Below, one piece after another: positions 16,533-26,361 of a stretch of 64,000 nt of DNA (the stretch's first letter is position 1; each line of letters opens with the position of its first letter). The notes beneath the pieces were generated by a model. It was not told the origin of the DNA. It saw only the letters and a program-made list of their open reading frames with translations, and did no database searches. The stretch covers positions 1-64,000 of the forward strand of contig JAZSDX010000044.1 of the NCBI GenBank assembly GCA_045531405.1, read 5' to 3'. This stretch comes from RGIG4079 sp045531405. Its GTDB lineage: Bacteria; Bacteroidota; Bacteroidia; Bacteroidales; Muribaculaceae. A program made the position numbers and the translations under genes.

Positions 16533-18659
16533 TTATTTCAATAAATCAACACGGCCTTGGCATTCAGTCAAGACATTTTTAGCGATTGAGCTGCTCACTT
16601 CGTCATAGTGAGAGAATGACATAGTTGAAGTAGCACGACCTGAAGTAATTGTACGCAATGCAGTAACATAACCAAACATTTCGGCCAATGGAGCTTTTGC
16701 TTTTACTACGCGTGCGCCACTACGGCTTGTTTCCATGCCTTCTACTTGACCACGACGTTTGTTCAAGTCAGAGATTACATCACCCATGCTTTCTTCGGGT
16801 GTTACAACTTCAATCTTCATAATTGGCTCAAGAAGAACCGGACCTGCTTTTTCAGAAGCTTTCTTGAATGCTTGGATCGCACAAAGCTCAAATGAAAGTT
16901 GGTCTGAGTCAACTGGGTGGAAAGAACCGTCAATAACAGTTACTTTAAGTTGTTCTACCGGATAACCAGCAAGAACACCATTCTTCATTGCTGTTACGAA
17001 ACCTTTTTGGATAGATGGAATATATTCTTTAGGAATGTTACCACCTTTAACTTCGTCAACAAATTGAAGATTACCTTCAAATCCTTCATCAACTGGCTCT
17101 ACGCGTACGATGATATCGGCAAATTTACCACGACCACCGGTTTGTTTCTTGAACACTTCGCGAAGTTCAACCGATTGTGTGATTGATTCTTTATATGTAA
17201 CTTGAGGACGACCTTGGTTACATTCTACCTTAAACTCACGACGGAGACGGTCAATAATGATATCAAGGTGAAGCTCACCCATACCAGAGATAACTGTTTG
17301 ACCTGTTTCTTCGTTAGTTTGAACTGTAAATGTTGGGTCTTCTTCAGCAAGTTTTTGGAGACCAACACCAAGTTTATCAAGGTCTTTTTGAGTTTTAGGC
17401 TCAACTGCAATACCGATAACTGGTTCGGGGAATTCCATTGCTTCAAGAACGATAGGAGCATCTTCAGCGCAAAGAGTATCACCAGTGCGAATATCTTTAA
17501 AACCTACACCTGCACCAATATCACCACAGCCAATCACATCTTTAGGATTTTGTTTGCTTGAATGCATTTGGAAAAGACGTGACACACGTTCTTTTTTACC
17601 TGAACGAGAGTTTAACACATAACTACCGGCAACCATATCTCCTGAGTACACACGGAAGAAGCAAAGACGACCTACATATGGGTCAGTTGCAATCTTAAAT
17701 GCGAGAGCACACATAGGAGCATCGCTTGATGGCTCGCGAGTGATTGTTTCTTCTGGATTATCTACCGGATGACCTTCAATTGCGCCACCGTCAGCAGGAC
17801 TTGGGAGATATGCACAAACGTTATTCAACAAGCATTGAACACCTTTGTTTTTGAATGAGCTACCACAAGTCATTGGAACGATATCCATAGTAAGAGTAGC
17901 TTTGCGGATACCTGCACGAATTTCTTCTTCAGTAATAGTAGAAGGATCTTCAAAGTATTTTTCCATCAAAGCGTCGTCATACTCAGAAATTTTTTCGAGC
18001 ATTTTGTCGCGCCATTCTTCTGCTTCATCTTGAAGTGTAGCAGGAATATCTTCGATTACATAGTCAGCACCTTGTTGTTCATCGGGCCAATAATAAGCTT
18101 TCATTGTAACAAGGTCAACGATACCTTTGAATGTTTCTTCAGCACCGATAGGAATTTGAATTGGGCAAGGATTTGCACCAAGTACTTCCTTAAGCTGACG
18201 CACAACTTCAAAGAAGTTAGCACCTGAACGGTCCATTTTATTTACATAACCGATACGAGGTACATTATATTTATCAGCTTGACGCCACACTGTTTCAGAT
18301 TGAGGTTCAACACCACCAACTGCACAGAAAGCAGCCACAGCACCATCAAGAACACGAAGTGAACGTTCTACTTCTACTGTAAAGTCAACGTGTCCTGGGG
18401 TGTCAATCAAGTTGATTTTATATTGGTCATTATTATATTTCCAAAATGCGGTAGTAGCAGCAGAAGTGATAGTGATACCACGTTCTTGCTCTTGCTCCAT
18501 CCAGTCCATGGTAGCAGCGCCATCATGCACTTCACCGATTTTGTGTGTAAGACCGGTATAGAAAAGAATACGCTCTGATGTAGTAGTTTTACCAGCATCA
18601 ATGTGCGCCATAATACCGATGTTACGGGTATATTTTAATAATTCGTCTGATTTAGCCAT
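16533..18659 (-). CDS. fusA: Translation elongation factor G
   Basis: GTPase that drives ribosomal translocation, 708 residues. G-domain motifs at the N-terminus: AHIDAGKTTTSER (P-loop), RGITITSAAT (G2), DTPGHVDF (G3) and NKMD (G4). The tetrapeptide region GMGELHLDIIIDRL and domain IV/V sequences are present. It sits between rpsG (27 bases) and rpsJ (21 bases). Confidence 0.98.
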   Translation of the reverse strand: MAKSDELLKYTRNIGIMAHIDAGKTTTSERILFYTGLTHKIGEVHDGAATMDWMEQEQERGITITSAATTAFWKYNNDQYKINLIDTPGHVDFTVEVERSLRVLDGAVAAFCAVGGVEPQSETVWRQADKYNVPRIGYVNKMDRSGANFFEVVRQLKEVLGANPCPIQIPIGAEETFKGIVDLVTMKAYYWPDEQQGADYVIEDIPATLQDEAEEWRDKMLEKISEYDDALMEKYFEDPSTITEEEIRAGIRKATLTMDIVPMTCGSSFKNKGVQCLLNNVCAYLPSPADGGAIEGHPVDNPEETITREPSSDAPMCALAFKIATDPYVGRLCFFRVYSGDMVAGSYVLNSRSGKKERVSRLFQMHSSKQNPKDVIGCGDIGAGVGFKDIRTGDTLCAEDAPIVLEAMEFPEPVIGIAVEPKTQKDLDKLGVGLQKLAEEDPTFTVQTNEETGQTVISGMGELHLDIIIDRLRREFKVECNQGRPQVTYKESITQSVELREVFKKQTGGRGKFADIIVRVEPVDEGFEGNLQFVDEVKGGNIPKEYIPSIQKGFVTAMKNGVLAGYPVEQLKVTVIDGSFHPVDSDQLSFELCAIQAFKKASEKAGPVLLEPIMKIEVVTPEESMGDVISDLNKRRGQVEGMETSRSGARVVKAKAPLAEMFGYVTALRTITSGRATSTMSFSHYDEVSSSIAKNVLTECQGRVDLLK

Positions 18660-18686
18660 TTTATCTGTAATTATTCAATGAAAAAA

Positions 18687-19163
18687 TTAGAAACGGAAAT
18701 GAGCGAATGCACGGTTAGCTTCGGCCATCTTGTGCATATCTTCTTTACGCTTGTATGCACCACCTTGGTCGTTAAATGCATCTACGATTTCAGCAGCGAG
18801 TTTGTCGGCCATAGTTTTACCTCCGCGTTTGCGAGCATAAAGGATAAGATTTTTCATTGAAATTGATTCCTTACGATCAGGACGAATTTCAGTAGGAACT
18901 TGGAATGTAGCACCACCTATACGGCGAGACTTAACTTCCACTTGAGGAGTAACGTTTTCGAGCGCTTTTTTCCAGATTTCAAGCGCAGTTTTTTCCTCGT
19001 TAGGCAATTTAGATTTCACAATCTCAAGTGCGTTATAGAATATTGTATAAGAAATATTCTTTTTGCCATCATACATAAGATGGTTAACGAACTTAGAAAC
19101 TCTCACGTCATTGAAGACGGGATCGGGTAATACTACCCTTTTTTTAGGTTTTGCTTTACGCAT
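18687..19163 (-). CDS. rpsG: 30S ribosomal protein S7
   Basis: Head-nucleating protein at the E site, 158 residues. MRKAKPKKRVVLPDPVFND and VEVKSRRIGGATFQVPTEIR are typical. The 189-base gap back to rpsL contains a direct repeat of AAAACTCGTT around 19285-19305 but no clear promoter or terminator. Confidence 0.98.
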   Translation of the reverse strand: MRKAKPKKRVVLPDPVFNDVRVSKFVNHLMYDGKKNISYTIFYNALEIVKSKLPNEEKTALEIWKKALENVTPQVEVKSRRIGGATFQVPTEIRPDRKESISMKNLILYARKRGGKTMADKLAAEIVDAFNDQGGAYKRKEDMHKMAEANRAFAHFRF

Positions 19164-19352
19164 TTTCTTTGTCGTTTTGTGTTTTTGTTTGCTTGGTTGC
19201 TTTCATCTTTACTCTTCAGCTCTTAATTCTCTAATCAAGGCTTACTCAACCAATAATGTCAGCGTTCCAATAAATCAAAAACTCGTTAAAAACTCGTTTT
19301 CTTTATAAAATCTCTTTGTGCGATTTAGTTACTTCACCGGTTATTGGTCCGA

Positions 19353-19742
19353 TTACTTCTTAGCTGCACCTGCTTTAGGACGTTTTGCTCCATATTTAGA
19401 ACGACGTTGTGTACGATCCTTAACACCGCTTGTATCAAGTGTACCGCGAACGATGTGATAACGCACACCTGGAAGGTCTTTTACACGACCACCACGAACC
19501 AACACAATAGAGTGTTCTTGTAGGTTGTGACCTTCTCCTGGGATGTAAGAGTTCACCTCTTTACCGTTAGTCAATCTCACACGGGCTACTTTACGCATAG
19601 CCGAATTAGGCTTCTTGGGAGTAGTAGTGTACACACGCACACAAACACCACGACGTTGTGGGCAAGAATCAAGTGCGGGTGATTTACTCTTATCCTCAAG
19701 AGCAACACGTCCTCTTCTTACTAATTGCTGAATAGTAGGCAT
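19353..19742 (-). CDS. rpsL: 30S ribosomal protein S12
   Basis: Decoding-centre protein, 129 residues. First gene of the translation cluster. The TTTPKKPNSAMRKVARVRL loop keeps the lysine at position 43 where streptomycin-resistance substitutions occur, so the sequence is the wild-type form there. The GHNLQEHSIVLVRGGRVKDL motif is also intact. Confidence 0.98.
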   Translation of the reverse strand: MPTIQQLVRRGRVALEDKSKSPALDSCPQRRGVCVRVYTTTPKKPNSAMRKVARVRLTNGKEVNSYIPGEGHNLQEHSIVLVRGGRVKDLPGVRYHIVRGTLDTSGVKDRTQRRSKYGAKRPKAGAAKK

Positions 19743-19885
19743 CTTAGTTCTTTGTTTTTGTTACTTAATTTTATTTATAAATCTGTTAAAATTTCCATTT
19801 TTACACACACTCAAAATACCACCTACCACTCTCTCTGTTAGAGATTTAGCGATAGCGTAGCATCTTGACAGTCCGAAAAACGTTG
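19743..19885 (-). promoter_or_regulatory. Long untranslated leader of the rpsL cluster with 5-codon ORF
   Basis: Between the promoter at 19.89 kb and the rpsL ATG lie about 140 transcribed bases. They contain a tiny ORF, ATG CTA CGC TAT CGC TAA (MLRYR, 19846-19863), followed at once by a small hairpin TCTCT-AAC-AGAGA (19832-19844). The length suggests a regulatory leader, but I can name no known family. Confidence 0.4.
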
Positions 19886-19917
19886 CAAAATTACTAATTA
19901 ATTCGCTAATAACCAAA
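19886..19917 (-). promoter_or_regulatory. Consensus promoter of the ribosomal cluster
   Basis: Leftward TTTG (19914-19917), exactly 20 nt, then TAATTTTG (19886-19893): both Bacteroidota elements (-33 TTTG, -7 TAnnTTTG) at consensus spacing. This should drive rpsL and the genes behind it. Confidence 0.8.
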
Positions 19918-20192
19918 TCTTTTTAGCCCCAAATTCCAATACCTATAATATTCTTTTACCATCTATCTCCCCTCTAAAATGCCCATTTTAAGCCCAAACT
20001 ATGGCTATTTCCCCCACAAAATGCCTTTTTTTAGCAACAAAAAATGCCACATTGAGCATTCTTCACTCGCCAAAACAGCTTAACTTTTATATTTATTTAA
20101 CGCAATTTAACTCCATATCTATCCCCTCTCTCATTCACCACAAAAATATACACTAATTCTTCACTAAGCAATCTATAGAAATTCCCTTTTCT
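19918..20192. other. AT-rich intergenic region
   Basis: About 275 bases between the terminator of the methyltransferase operon and the rpsL promoter. No open reading frame, repeat or further promoter worth naming was seen; CCCATTTT/AAATGCC-like short motifs recur by composition only. Confidence 0.6.
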
Positions 20193-20229
20193 AAAAAAAC
20201 ATAATCCCATTACCAAAAGGCATTGGGAT
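20193..20229 (-). terminator. Terminator of the parE-coaD-protease-methyltransferase operon
   Basis: Inverted repeat ATCCCAATGCC / GGTAATGGGAT with a 4-base loop (20204-20229, one mismatch and one G-T pair), followed leftward by a run of seven T residues. It lies 50 bases after the methyltransferase stop. Confidence 0.85.
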
Positions 20230-20281
20230 CATACACACATTAATTATATATTATACCGATTATCGATATTCGTTTTTATTA

Positions 20282-21016
20282 TTAATGTCGTCGAGTTATG
20301 CGGGCAAGGTAGTCATAGTGCTCTCCTTGTTTCACAATCTCGGCAATAAAACCATTTTCTCCGGCATGATAAGCGAGGGTTTCAAAATCAACATACAACC
20401 AATCAAAAGTTTCTCCTTTTATATTTTTATATTGCATAGTAAAATCGACTTCGCCATAATAATCACCGGCAAGGTCAACATCTACTCCACCATCTTCATC
20501 TTCAAAGAGAAATATCAAATCACTTGAATCCATTAAAACTTGCCCACCGGGAGCGAGCAAAGAATTAATACGAGCAAAGAATTGGTACATATTGGCAATT
20601 TTGCCGATAATGCCCGAGCCATTCATCAGCATCAAGATTGTATCATACATACCTCGCAAAGAGTTATCATACAGATTTATCAAACGAGCGTCCTCTACCC
20701 CACTTTTTCGCATCACTTCAACCGACAATGGCGACACATCAATAGCAGTAACAGCTATACCCATATCTTGTAAAGCAAGTGCATGACAACCTGCCCCTGC
20801 ACCAACATCAAGAATACGTCCTTTTGAAAGAGCAAGAGCTTTTAGTTCAAGTTCGCCCATTTCGTCTTCTTCACGAAACAAGTGTGCCACCGGAATTTCA
20901 TCTTCATCAAACATCGAAGAAAGAACCCTCAATCGACCGGCTATGCCATTTTTATAAAAATCGGCAATAGCAGCACCCATTGGGTCGCGACGGACATCAA
21001 GAACTTCTTTGTTCAT
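20282..21016 (-). CDS. Class I SAM-dependent methyltransferase
   Basis: 244 residues. The SAM-binding motif I is ILDVGAGAGCHALALQDMG (about 68-86), followed by AIDVSPLSVEVM (acidic end of strand 2) and the MYDTILMLMNGSGIIG motif in the strand-4 region. The N-terminal 65 residues (DPMGAAIADFYKNG) and C-terminal domain do not tell me the substrate. Last gene of an operon, 1 base after the S41 protease. It may modify a small molecule or a protein; no more can be said. Confidence 0.85.
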   Translation of the reverse strand: MNKEVLDVRRDPMGAAIADFYKNGIAGRLRVLSSMFDEDEIPVAHLFREEDEMGELELKALALSKGRILDVGAGAGCHALALQDMGIAVTAIDVSPLSVEVMRKSGVEDARLINLYDNSLRGMYDTILMLMNGSGIIGKIANMYQFFARINSLLAPGGQVLMDSSDLIFLFEDEDGGVDVDLAGDYYGEVDFTMQYKNIKGETFDWLYVDFETLAYHAGENGFIAEIVKQGEHYDYLARITRRH

Positions 21017-21017
21017 A

Positions 21018-22637
21018 TTACTTCTTCAATCCACCCTCTTTCAACAATCTCTCATATTCTTCCTTATTATTTATAAGGTCAAGAGCAGCTTTGAATGTTT
21101 CATCATGAGGATTTGACACCTTATAAAAACTCTTTGAACCATATAGGCCACTTGCAATATTAGCTTTTACTGCCATTTTTAGCAGGCTTTCGCTTCGGCG
21201 ATACTGCACCTCATCATATTTGACACTATCTTTCTCGCATCGTTCAATGAGTTTATCCATAATCGCGTCGGTAATCTCAAATCTTTTCACAAAATCATCA
21301 TCAGTTGGATATTTCTTTTTCAAATCTCCACGATTTTCATCTACATAGTTTAGACAAAATTTATGAAGGTTGCCACTACCAAGTATTTTGCGATAATATT
21401 CACTATTTTCGGTCGTATCGAGAGGAACAAACATATCTGGCATTATACCCCCTCCCCCATAAACTATTCGACGATTTTTGAGAGTGGTATATTTCAATGA
21501 ATCGGCAAAATGAATACTATCGGCATTCATAAATTCGCCCGATTCAAAACGCTTCATTATATCATTGCGATATGCTTCTTCGTCACCTTCGGTATATGGT
21601 TTTTGAATGCAACGACCCGAAGGTGTGTGATAACGTGAAATTGTGAGACGAATCATCGAACCATCGGGAAATGGGAATGGGCGTTGCACAAGTCCTTTAC
21701 CAAAGGTGCGACGACCAACGACCAACCCTCTGTCATTATCTTGTAATGCTCCGGCAAGGATTTCACTCGCCGATGCCGAATATTGGTTAACCAACACAAC
21801 TACGCGACCATCAAGAAAATCCCCATTACCTTGTACTTTGAAATAATAAGGTTCCGATGTTCTGCCCTCGGTATAAACCACCAAATCTCCCCTACGCAAG
21901 AAATTACAAGCCATATTATAAGCCGAGCCAAGATAACCACCACCATTATCTTGAAGGTCGATAATGATATTTTTCATACCTTGTTTTTTGAGGTCTTTGA
22001 CTGCTTTCAAGAATTCCTCATTGGTATCTTCGGCAAAACGCGAAATGCGAACATATCCGGTTGTAGCATCGGCCATATATGATGCATCAACACTATAAAT
22101 AGGTATTTCTTCGCGAATCACACGAAACGTCATCAAATCGCTTTTCCCTTTGCGCTTTACCTTAAGATTCACTTCAGTACCTTTGGGACCACGTAAGATT
22201 TTAACTACATCATTATTTTTCTTCTTCACCCCCGAAATAACAGTATCGTTAGCACTGATGATGCGATCACCGGCTACAATACCCACTTTCTCACAAGGAC
22301 CATTTGCAACAGTTTGCATCACATATAATGTGTCGTTTTGCATATTAAACGTAATACCGATTCCACTAAAATTCCCTTGCAAAGGCTCAGTCACCTCCTT
22401 AGTTTCCTCTGCATTGGTATATGACGAATGTGGGTCAAGCGTTTTGAGCATTGCCACAATCGCCTCCTCAACAATTTTGTCGGAGTTTACGGTATCGACA
22501 TAATAGCTTTCAATAATTCCCTCTGCATAACGCAACTTTTGAGACGATGACATTGTCATACTTTGTGCCATAGCAAACACAAAAACACAACAATACATTA
22601 TCCCTACAAAAAATATCTTTTTCATATCAGGTTTCAA
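21018..22637 (-). CDS. S41 family C-terminal processing peptidase
   Basis: Exported serine protease of the Ctp/Tsp type, 539 residues. An N-terminal hydrophobic segment (residues 5-24, ending AMAQS) is a signal peptide. A PDZ domain (about 85-165, with GIGITFNMQNDTL and GPCEKVGIVAGDRIISAND) precedes the catalytic domain, where YSASASEIL holds the catalytic serine and TFGKGLVQ the lysine. Likely acts in the periplasm on misfolded or tagged proteins or wall enzymes. It lies between coaD and a methyltransferase. Confidence 0.92.
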   Translation of the reverse strand: MKPDMKKIFFVGIMYCCVFVFAMAQSMTMSSSQKLRYAEGIIESYYVDTVNSDKIVEEAIVAMLKTLDPHSSYTNAEETKEVTEPLQGNFSGIGITFNMQNDTLYVMQTVANGPCEKVGIVAGDRIISANDTVISGVKKKNNDVVKILRGPKGTEVNLKVKRKGKSDLMTFRVIREEIPIYSVDASYMADATTGYVRISRFAEDTNEEFLKAVKDLKKQGMKNIIIDLQDNGGGYLGSAYNMACNFLRRGDLVVYTEGRTSEPYYFKVQGNGDFLDGRVVVLVNQYSASASEILAGALQDNDRGLVVGRRTFGKGLVQRPFPFPDGSMIRLTISRYHTPSGRCIQKPYTEGDEEAYRNDIMKRFESGEFMNADSIHFADSLKYTTLKNRRIVYGGGGIMPDMFVPLDTTENSEYYRKILGSGNLHKFCLNYVDENRGDLKKKYPTDDDFVKRFEITDAIMDKLIERCEKDSVKYDEVQYRRSESLLKMAVKANIASGLYGSKSFYKVSNPHDETFKAALDLINNKEEYERLLKEGGLKK

Positions 22638-22654
22638 AATTTACAATTAATGCA

Positions 22655-23104
22655 CTATTGTTCATCGGGCACATATTGGCTCACATCATAACCATGACGT
22701 TGAAGGTCTCGAACAAGCGTCGAACTGATATACGATAATTCGGGCAATGTGTAAAGCAATACCGTTTCGATGCCTAAGAGATTACGATTAGCATATGCCA
22801 AATTACGCTCATACTCATAATCGGCAACCGTTCTCACCCCTCGAAGTATAAAATTAGCCCCATGTTCCTTTGCCGCCTCTACTGTGAGATTTCCATAGCT
22901 AATCACTCGCACTCCTTGCATCTTGCTTGTTACACGTTGAATATGCTCGATGCGTTGTTGGATAGTGGTGTGATTTTTCTTTGCTTCATTCACCCCTATA
23001 GCAATGATAATTTCGTCAAACAACTGCAACCCACGTTCCACGATAGAAAGATGCCCTATCGTAAACGGATCAAACGTTCCCGGATATAATGCTACTCGTT
23101 TCAA
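22655..23104 (-). CDS. coaD: Phosphopantetheine adenylyltransferase
   Basis: Fourth step of coenzyme A synthesis: transfers AMP from ATP to 4'-phosphopantetheine. The 149-residue length is typical. ALYPGTFDPFTIGHLSIVER contains the nucleotidyltransferase (T/H)xGH motif; FILRGVRTVADYEYE and the C-terminal ISSTLVRDL are family signatures. Operon with parE upstream (11-base gap). Confidence 0.96.
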   Translation of the reverse strand: MKRVALYPGTFDPFTIGHLSIVERGLQLFDEIIIAIGVNEAKKNHTTIQQRIEHIQRVTSKMQGVRVISYGNLTVEAAKEHGANFILRGVRTVADYEYERNLAYANRNLLGIETVLLYTLPELSYISSTLVRDLQRHGYDVSQYVPDEQ

Positions 23105-23115
23105 AATATATTGTT

Positions 23116-25053
23116 TTATGCTATTTCGGTATCATCTTCAACAACAAGATTGTCGATGATAAAGTTTTGGCGTTCTATAGTATTTTTGCCCATATAGAAC
23201 TCAAGCAACTCTGCCACCCCGTCCTCTTTGCGTAGAGTCACACGATCAACACGCATATCAGGGCCTATAAAATCACGGAATTCTTCGGGTGAAATCTCCC
23301 CAAGACCTTTGAATCGTGTAATTTCGGCATTTGCGCCAAGTTTTTCTATTGCATTTATACGTTCTTCATCAGTGTAGCAATAATATGTATCATCGGCAAT
23401 GCCTTGTTTCTTTGATGTTTTAAATCCTACTCGTTTGGCTGTTTTCTTATTTCGCACTCGGAACAAAGGTGTCTGCAACACATAGACATGACCTTTCTTA
23501 ATCAAGTCGGGGAAGAATTGCAAGAAAAATGTAATCATCAATAGACGAATATGCATCCCATCGACATCGGCATCGGTAGCGATAATCACATTGTTATATC
23601 TCAACCCATCAAGTCCATCCTCAATATTAAGAGCAGCCTGAAGGAGGTTAAATTCGTCATTTTCATAGACCACCTTTTGAGTCAATCCATACGTATTAAG
23701 CGGTTTACCTCGCAATGAGAATACGGCTTGAGTTTCAACATTACGAATTTTTGTGATAGAGCCGGCAGCCGAGTCACCCTCAGTAATAAAAATCGACGAT
23801 GCAAGTTTCTTTTCTTCATCCCCTTTCACATCATTAAGATGCACTCGACAGTCAAGTAATTTTTTATTATGAAGATTTACTTTCTTTGCCTTTTCTCGTG
23901 CAAGTTTGGTTACACCGGCCATCGCCTTGCGTTCCTTTTCACTCTCTTGCACCTTTTTAAGAATAACCTCGGCTGTATCAGGGTCTTTGTGGAGATAATT
24001 GTCAAGTTCTTTCTTTATAAAATCCCCCACAAACTTTGCCACTGTGGGGCCATCGGGTCCCATATCACGCGAACCGAGCTTGGTTTTGGTTTGTGATTCA
24101 AACACCGGTTCTTCCACTTTAACCGATATTGAAGCAACCATCCCATTACGAATATCAGAGTATTCAAAATTGCGGTTAAAATGCTCCTTGATAGTACGAG
24201 ATACCACTTCTTTGAATGCAGTCAAGTGGGTACCTCCTTGCGTAGTATGCTGACCATTCACAAATGAGTAATACTCCTCGCCATATTGGTTGGCATGAGT
24301 AATTACCACCTCAATATCCTCGCCGGTGAGATGGATAATCGGATAAAGAGGGTCTTTTGTCATATTCTCTTTCAACAAGTCAACCAACCCATTTCGTGAA
24401 ACGAATCGTTTGCCATTGAAAATTATAGCCAAACCAGTATTTAGGAATGTATAATTCTTCAACAATGGCACGATAAATTCCTCACGATAAAGGTAGTCGC
24501 GAAAAATATCATTATCAGGAACAAACGTCACCATTGTGCCATTTGGTTGGTCGGTTGCACATATATCACGTTCATTGGTAATCTTACCCATTGAAAACTC
24601 CACATGCTTGCATTGACCATCACGCACACTCTCTACAACAAAACATGTTGAAAGTGCATTAACAGCCTTGATACCTACACCATTCAAGCCCACCGATTTT
24701 TTGAATGCCTTAGAGTCATATTTTGCACCGGTGTTCATTTTTGAAGCCACGTCAACCACCTTTTCCAATGGGATACCACGACCATAGTCGCGCACCATAA
24801 CTTTTCCATCGGCAATATCTACAACAATTTGCTTTCCAAAACCCATCATATATTCATCGATAGCATTATCAAGCACCTCTTTGAGAAGCACATAGATACC
24901 ATCATCGGAGTTTGTTCCATCGCCAAGTTTACCGATATACATACCGGGACGACGGCGTATATGCTCCTGCCATTCGAGGGTTATGATATCATCGCCACCA
25001 TAATTTGCTATAGCATTATTTTCTTCGATAGGTAATTGTTCTTCAGTTGACAT
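23116..25053 (-). CDS. parE: DNA topoisomerase IV subunit B
   Basis: ATPase subunit of a type IIA topoisomerase, 645 residues. GHKL motifs: EVLDNAIDEYMMG, VRDYGRGIPLEKV and GVGIKAVNALS. The TOPRIM domain has EGDSAAGSITK and DADVDGMH, and the QxxxKGLGE-type motif is RFKGLGEISPEEF. The FSLRGKPLNTYG stretch after EGDSAAGS is the ParE-like version in Bacteroidota. GyrB is the alternative, but the neighbourhood (coaD, S41 protease) and this motif favour ParE. It has its own consensus promoter. Confidence 0.88.
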   Translation of the reverse strand: MSTEEQLPIEENNAIANYGGDDIITLEWQEHIRRRPGMYIGKLGDGTNSDDGIYVLLKEVLDNAIDEYMMGFGKQIVVDIADGKVMVRDYGRGIPLEKVVDVASKMNTGAKYDSKAFKKSVGLNGVGIKAVNALSTCFVVESVRDGQCKHVEFSMGKITNERDICATDQPNGTMVTFVPDNDIFRDYLYREEFIVPLLKNYTFLNTGLAIIFNGKRFVSRNGLVDLLKENMTKDPLYPIIHLTGEDIEVVITHANQYGEEYYSFVNGQHTTQGGTHLTAFKEVVSRTIKEHFNRNFEYSDIRNGMVASISVKVEEPVFESQTKTKLGSRDMGPDGPTVAKFVGDFIKKELDNYLHKDPDTAEVILKKVQESEKERKAMAGVTKLAREKAKKVNLHNKKLLDCRVHLNDVKGDEEKKLASSIFITEGDSAAGSITKIRNVETQAVFSLRGKPLNTYGLTQKVVYENDEFNLLQAALNIEDGLDGLRYNNVIIATDADVDGMHIRLLMITFFLQFFPDLIKKGHVYVLQTPLFRVRNKKTAKRVGFKTSKKQGIADDTYYCYTDEERINAIEKLGANAEITRFKGLGEISPEEFRDFIGPDMRVDRVTLRKEDGVAELLEFYMGKNTIERQNFIIDNLVVEDDTEIA

Positions 25054-25102
25054 AATTTCAATTTATAGGTATATCACTACAATAGTGCCGTTTATCACAC
25101 TA

Positions 25103-25134
25103 CAAATATAAACATTTTTCGTATCAAAATCAAA
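25103..25134 (-). promoter_or_regulatory. Consensus promoter of parE operon
   Basis: Leftward TTTG (25131-25134), 20-nt spacer, TATATTTG (25103-25110), about 50 bases before the parE ATG. Confidence 0.75.
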
Positions 25135-25163
25135 AAAATGAATACTCACTAAATAGGAATTGA

Positions 25164-26222
25164 CTACAAATCAACAAAATGACATTTATCACAAAATCTC
25201 GGATATTTTTTTTGTATCCAATTTTCTCGGAATTGACAATATTTTTCACTATTGAATACAGACATTACACCATCGTTATAAACATTTCCAAAATTCAACA
25301 ATTTAGGGAATGGTTTTGAACAACATGGCACAACCCAGCCATCCCATGATATATAAAAATGATCCCATGGAAATGGGCACTTGTCAATTCCAGTATTTTC
25401 CTTAAAATCCAGGCCTGTAACCTCTACTTTTTTATATTTTTTAGCCATCTCATAGGCTTCTTTCAATGATTTTTCAAATTCAATCGAACTATAGAAGTTA
25501 TAATAATCACAATCTACACTCGTCACACTTGCCAAATTAAAGTAGTTGAAATTCATATATTTAATGCCTATATTATGCGCAAATTCTATAACACTACCCA
25601 TTTGAAAATAATTATCCTTCGTTATAACCATATTGAACATTAAGTCCACATTTTTCTTCTTGACAATGGCAATAAGATGCTCGAGATTTTCTCGTAATGC
25701 TTCAAATTTCGCACCAACTCTTATTTTTTCATATACGTCATCAATTCCATCAATTGAAATCTGAATTGTATCAACATATGGCAAAACTTTGCTTACTTTA
25801 TCAATAAAACCTTCCAGATTTGCATTTGTTGACATTGATATTACAATGCTCTTCTTTTTACTCTTTATATACGAAGCGATTTCAGCTAAATGAGGATATA
25901 ACAAAGTCTCACCTAAGCCTGTCAATCCTATAGAATCTAAACAAGGGTAGATTTCATCTACTATTTTTTTTGTGTTTTCCAATGGCATGAAACCCTTATC
26001 CATATCTTGACCATAAGCATATTGGCGAGGGCATGTAATACATCGTATATTACAATAATTTGTCAATTCGAGCATAACACATGATGGATATGCCACTTCT
26101 GATGATTGCGTTTTTCGCAATTTAAATTTTCTTACTTTATTTCTCAAATATTGCCATAAATCGCGATTTATTCGAGTTTGGCGCGCAATATGAAATATTT
26201 TATATAATTTACGTTTTGTCAT
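25164..26222 (-). CDS. Radical SAM protein with SPASM domain
   Basis: 352 residues from the ATG at 26220-26222 (MTKRKLYKIFHIARQ); upstream in-frame codons lack an ATG and overlap a promoter. The 4Fe-4S radical SAM triad is CNIRCITC (about residues 57-64), followed by LTGLGETLLYPHL. The C-terminal SPASM-type cysteines are in CPFPWDHFY, VVPCCSKPF and FCDKCHF. The N-terminal 45 residues are basic. The substrate is unknown. Its divergent position next to three glycosyltransferases suggests a role in surface-glycan or modified-sugar synthesis, but a peptide substrate is equally possible. Confidence 0.85.
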   Translation of the reverse strand: MTKRKLYKIFHIARQTRINRDLWQYLRNKVRKFKLRKTQSSEVAYPSCVMLELTNYCNIRCITCPRQYAYGQDMDKGFMPLENTKKIVDEIYPCLDSIGLTGLGETLLYPHLAEIASYIKSKKKSIVISMSTNANLEGFIDKVSKVLPYVDTIQISIDGIDDVYEKIRVGAKFEALRENLEHLIAIVKKKNVDLMFNMVITKDNYFQMGSVIEFAHNIGIKYMNFNYFNLASVTSVDCDYYNFYSSIEFEKSLKEAYEMAKKYKKVEVTGLDFKENTGIDKCPFPWDHFYISWDGWVVPCCSKPFPKLLNFGNVYNDGVMSVFNSEKYCQFRENWIQKKYPRFCDKCHFVDL

Positions 26223-26246
26223 TTTTGTCACTAAAAAATATTCACG

Positions 26247-26278
26247 CAAATTTACATAATCCCACAAAACTATTCAAA
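26247..26278 (-). promoter_or_regulatory. Consensus promoter of the radical SAM gene
   Basis: Leftward TTTG (26275-26278), 20-nt spacer, TAAATTTG (26247-26254), giving a leader of roughly 18 nt before the ATG at 26222 and supporting that start. Confidence 0.75.
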
Positions 26279-26361
26279 ATAAATACTCAAAAAACAATTA
26301 TTTAAATATGTTAAACAACTAACATATAATATCACGACTATTATTTCGTTTAATATTTAGT

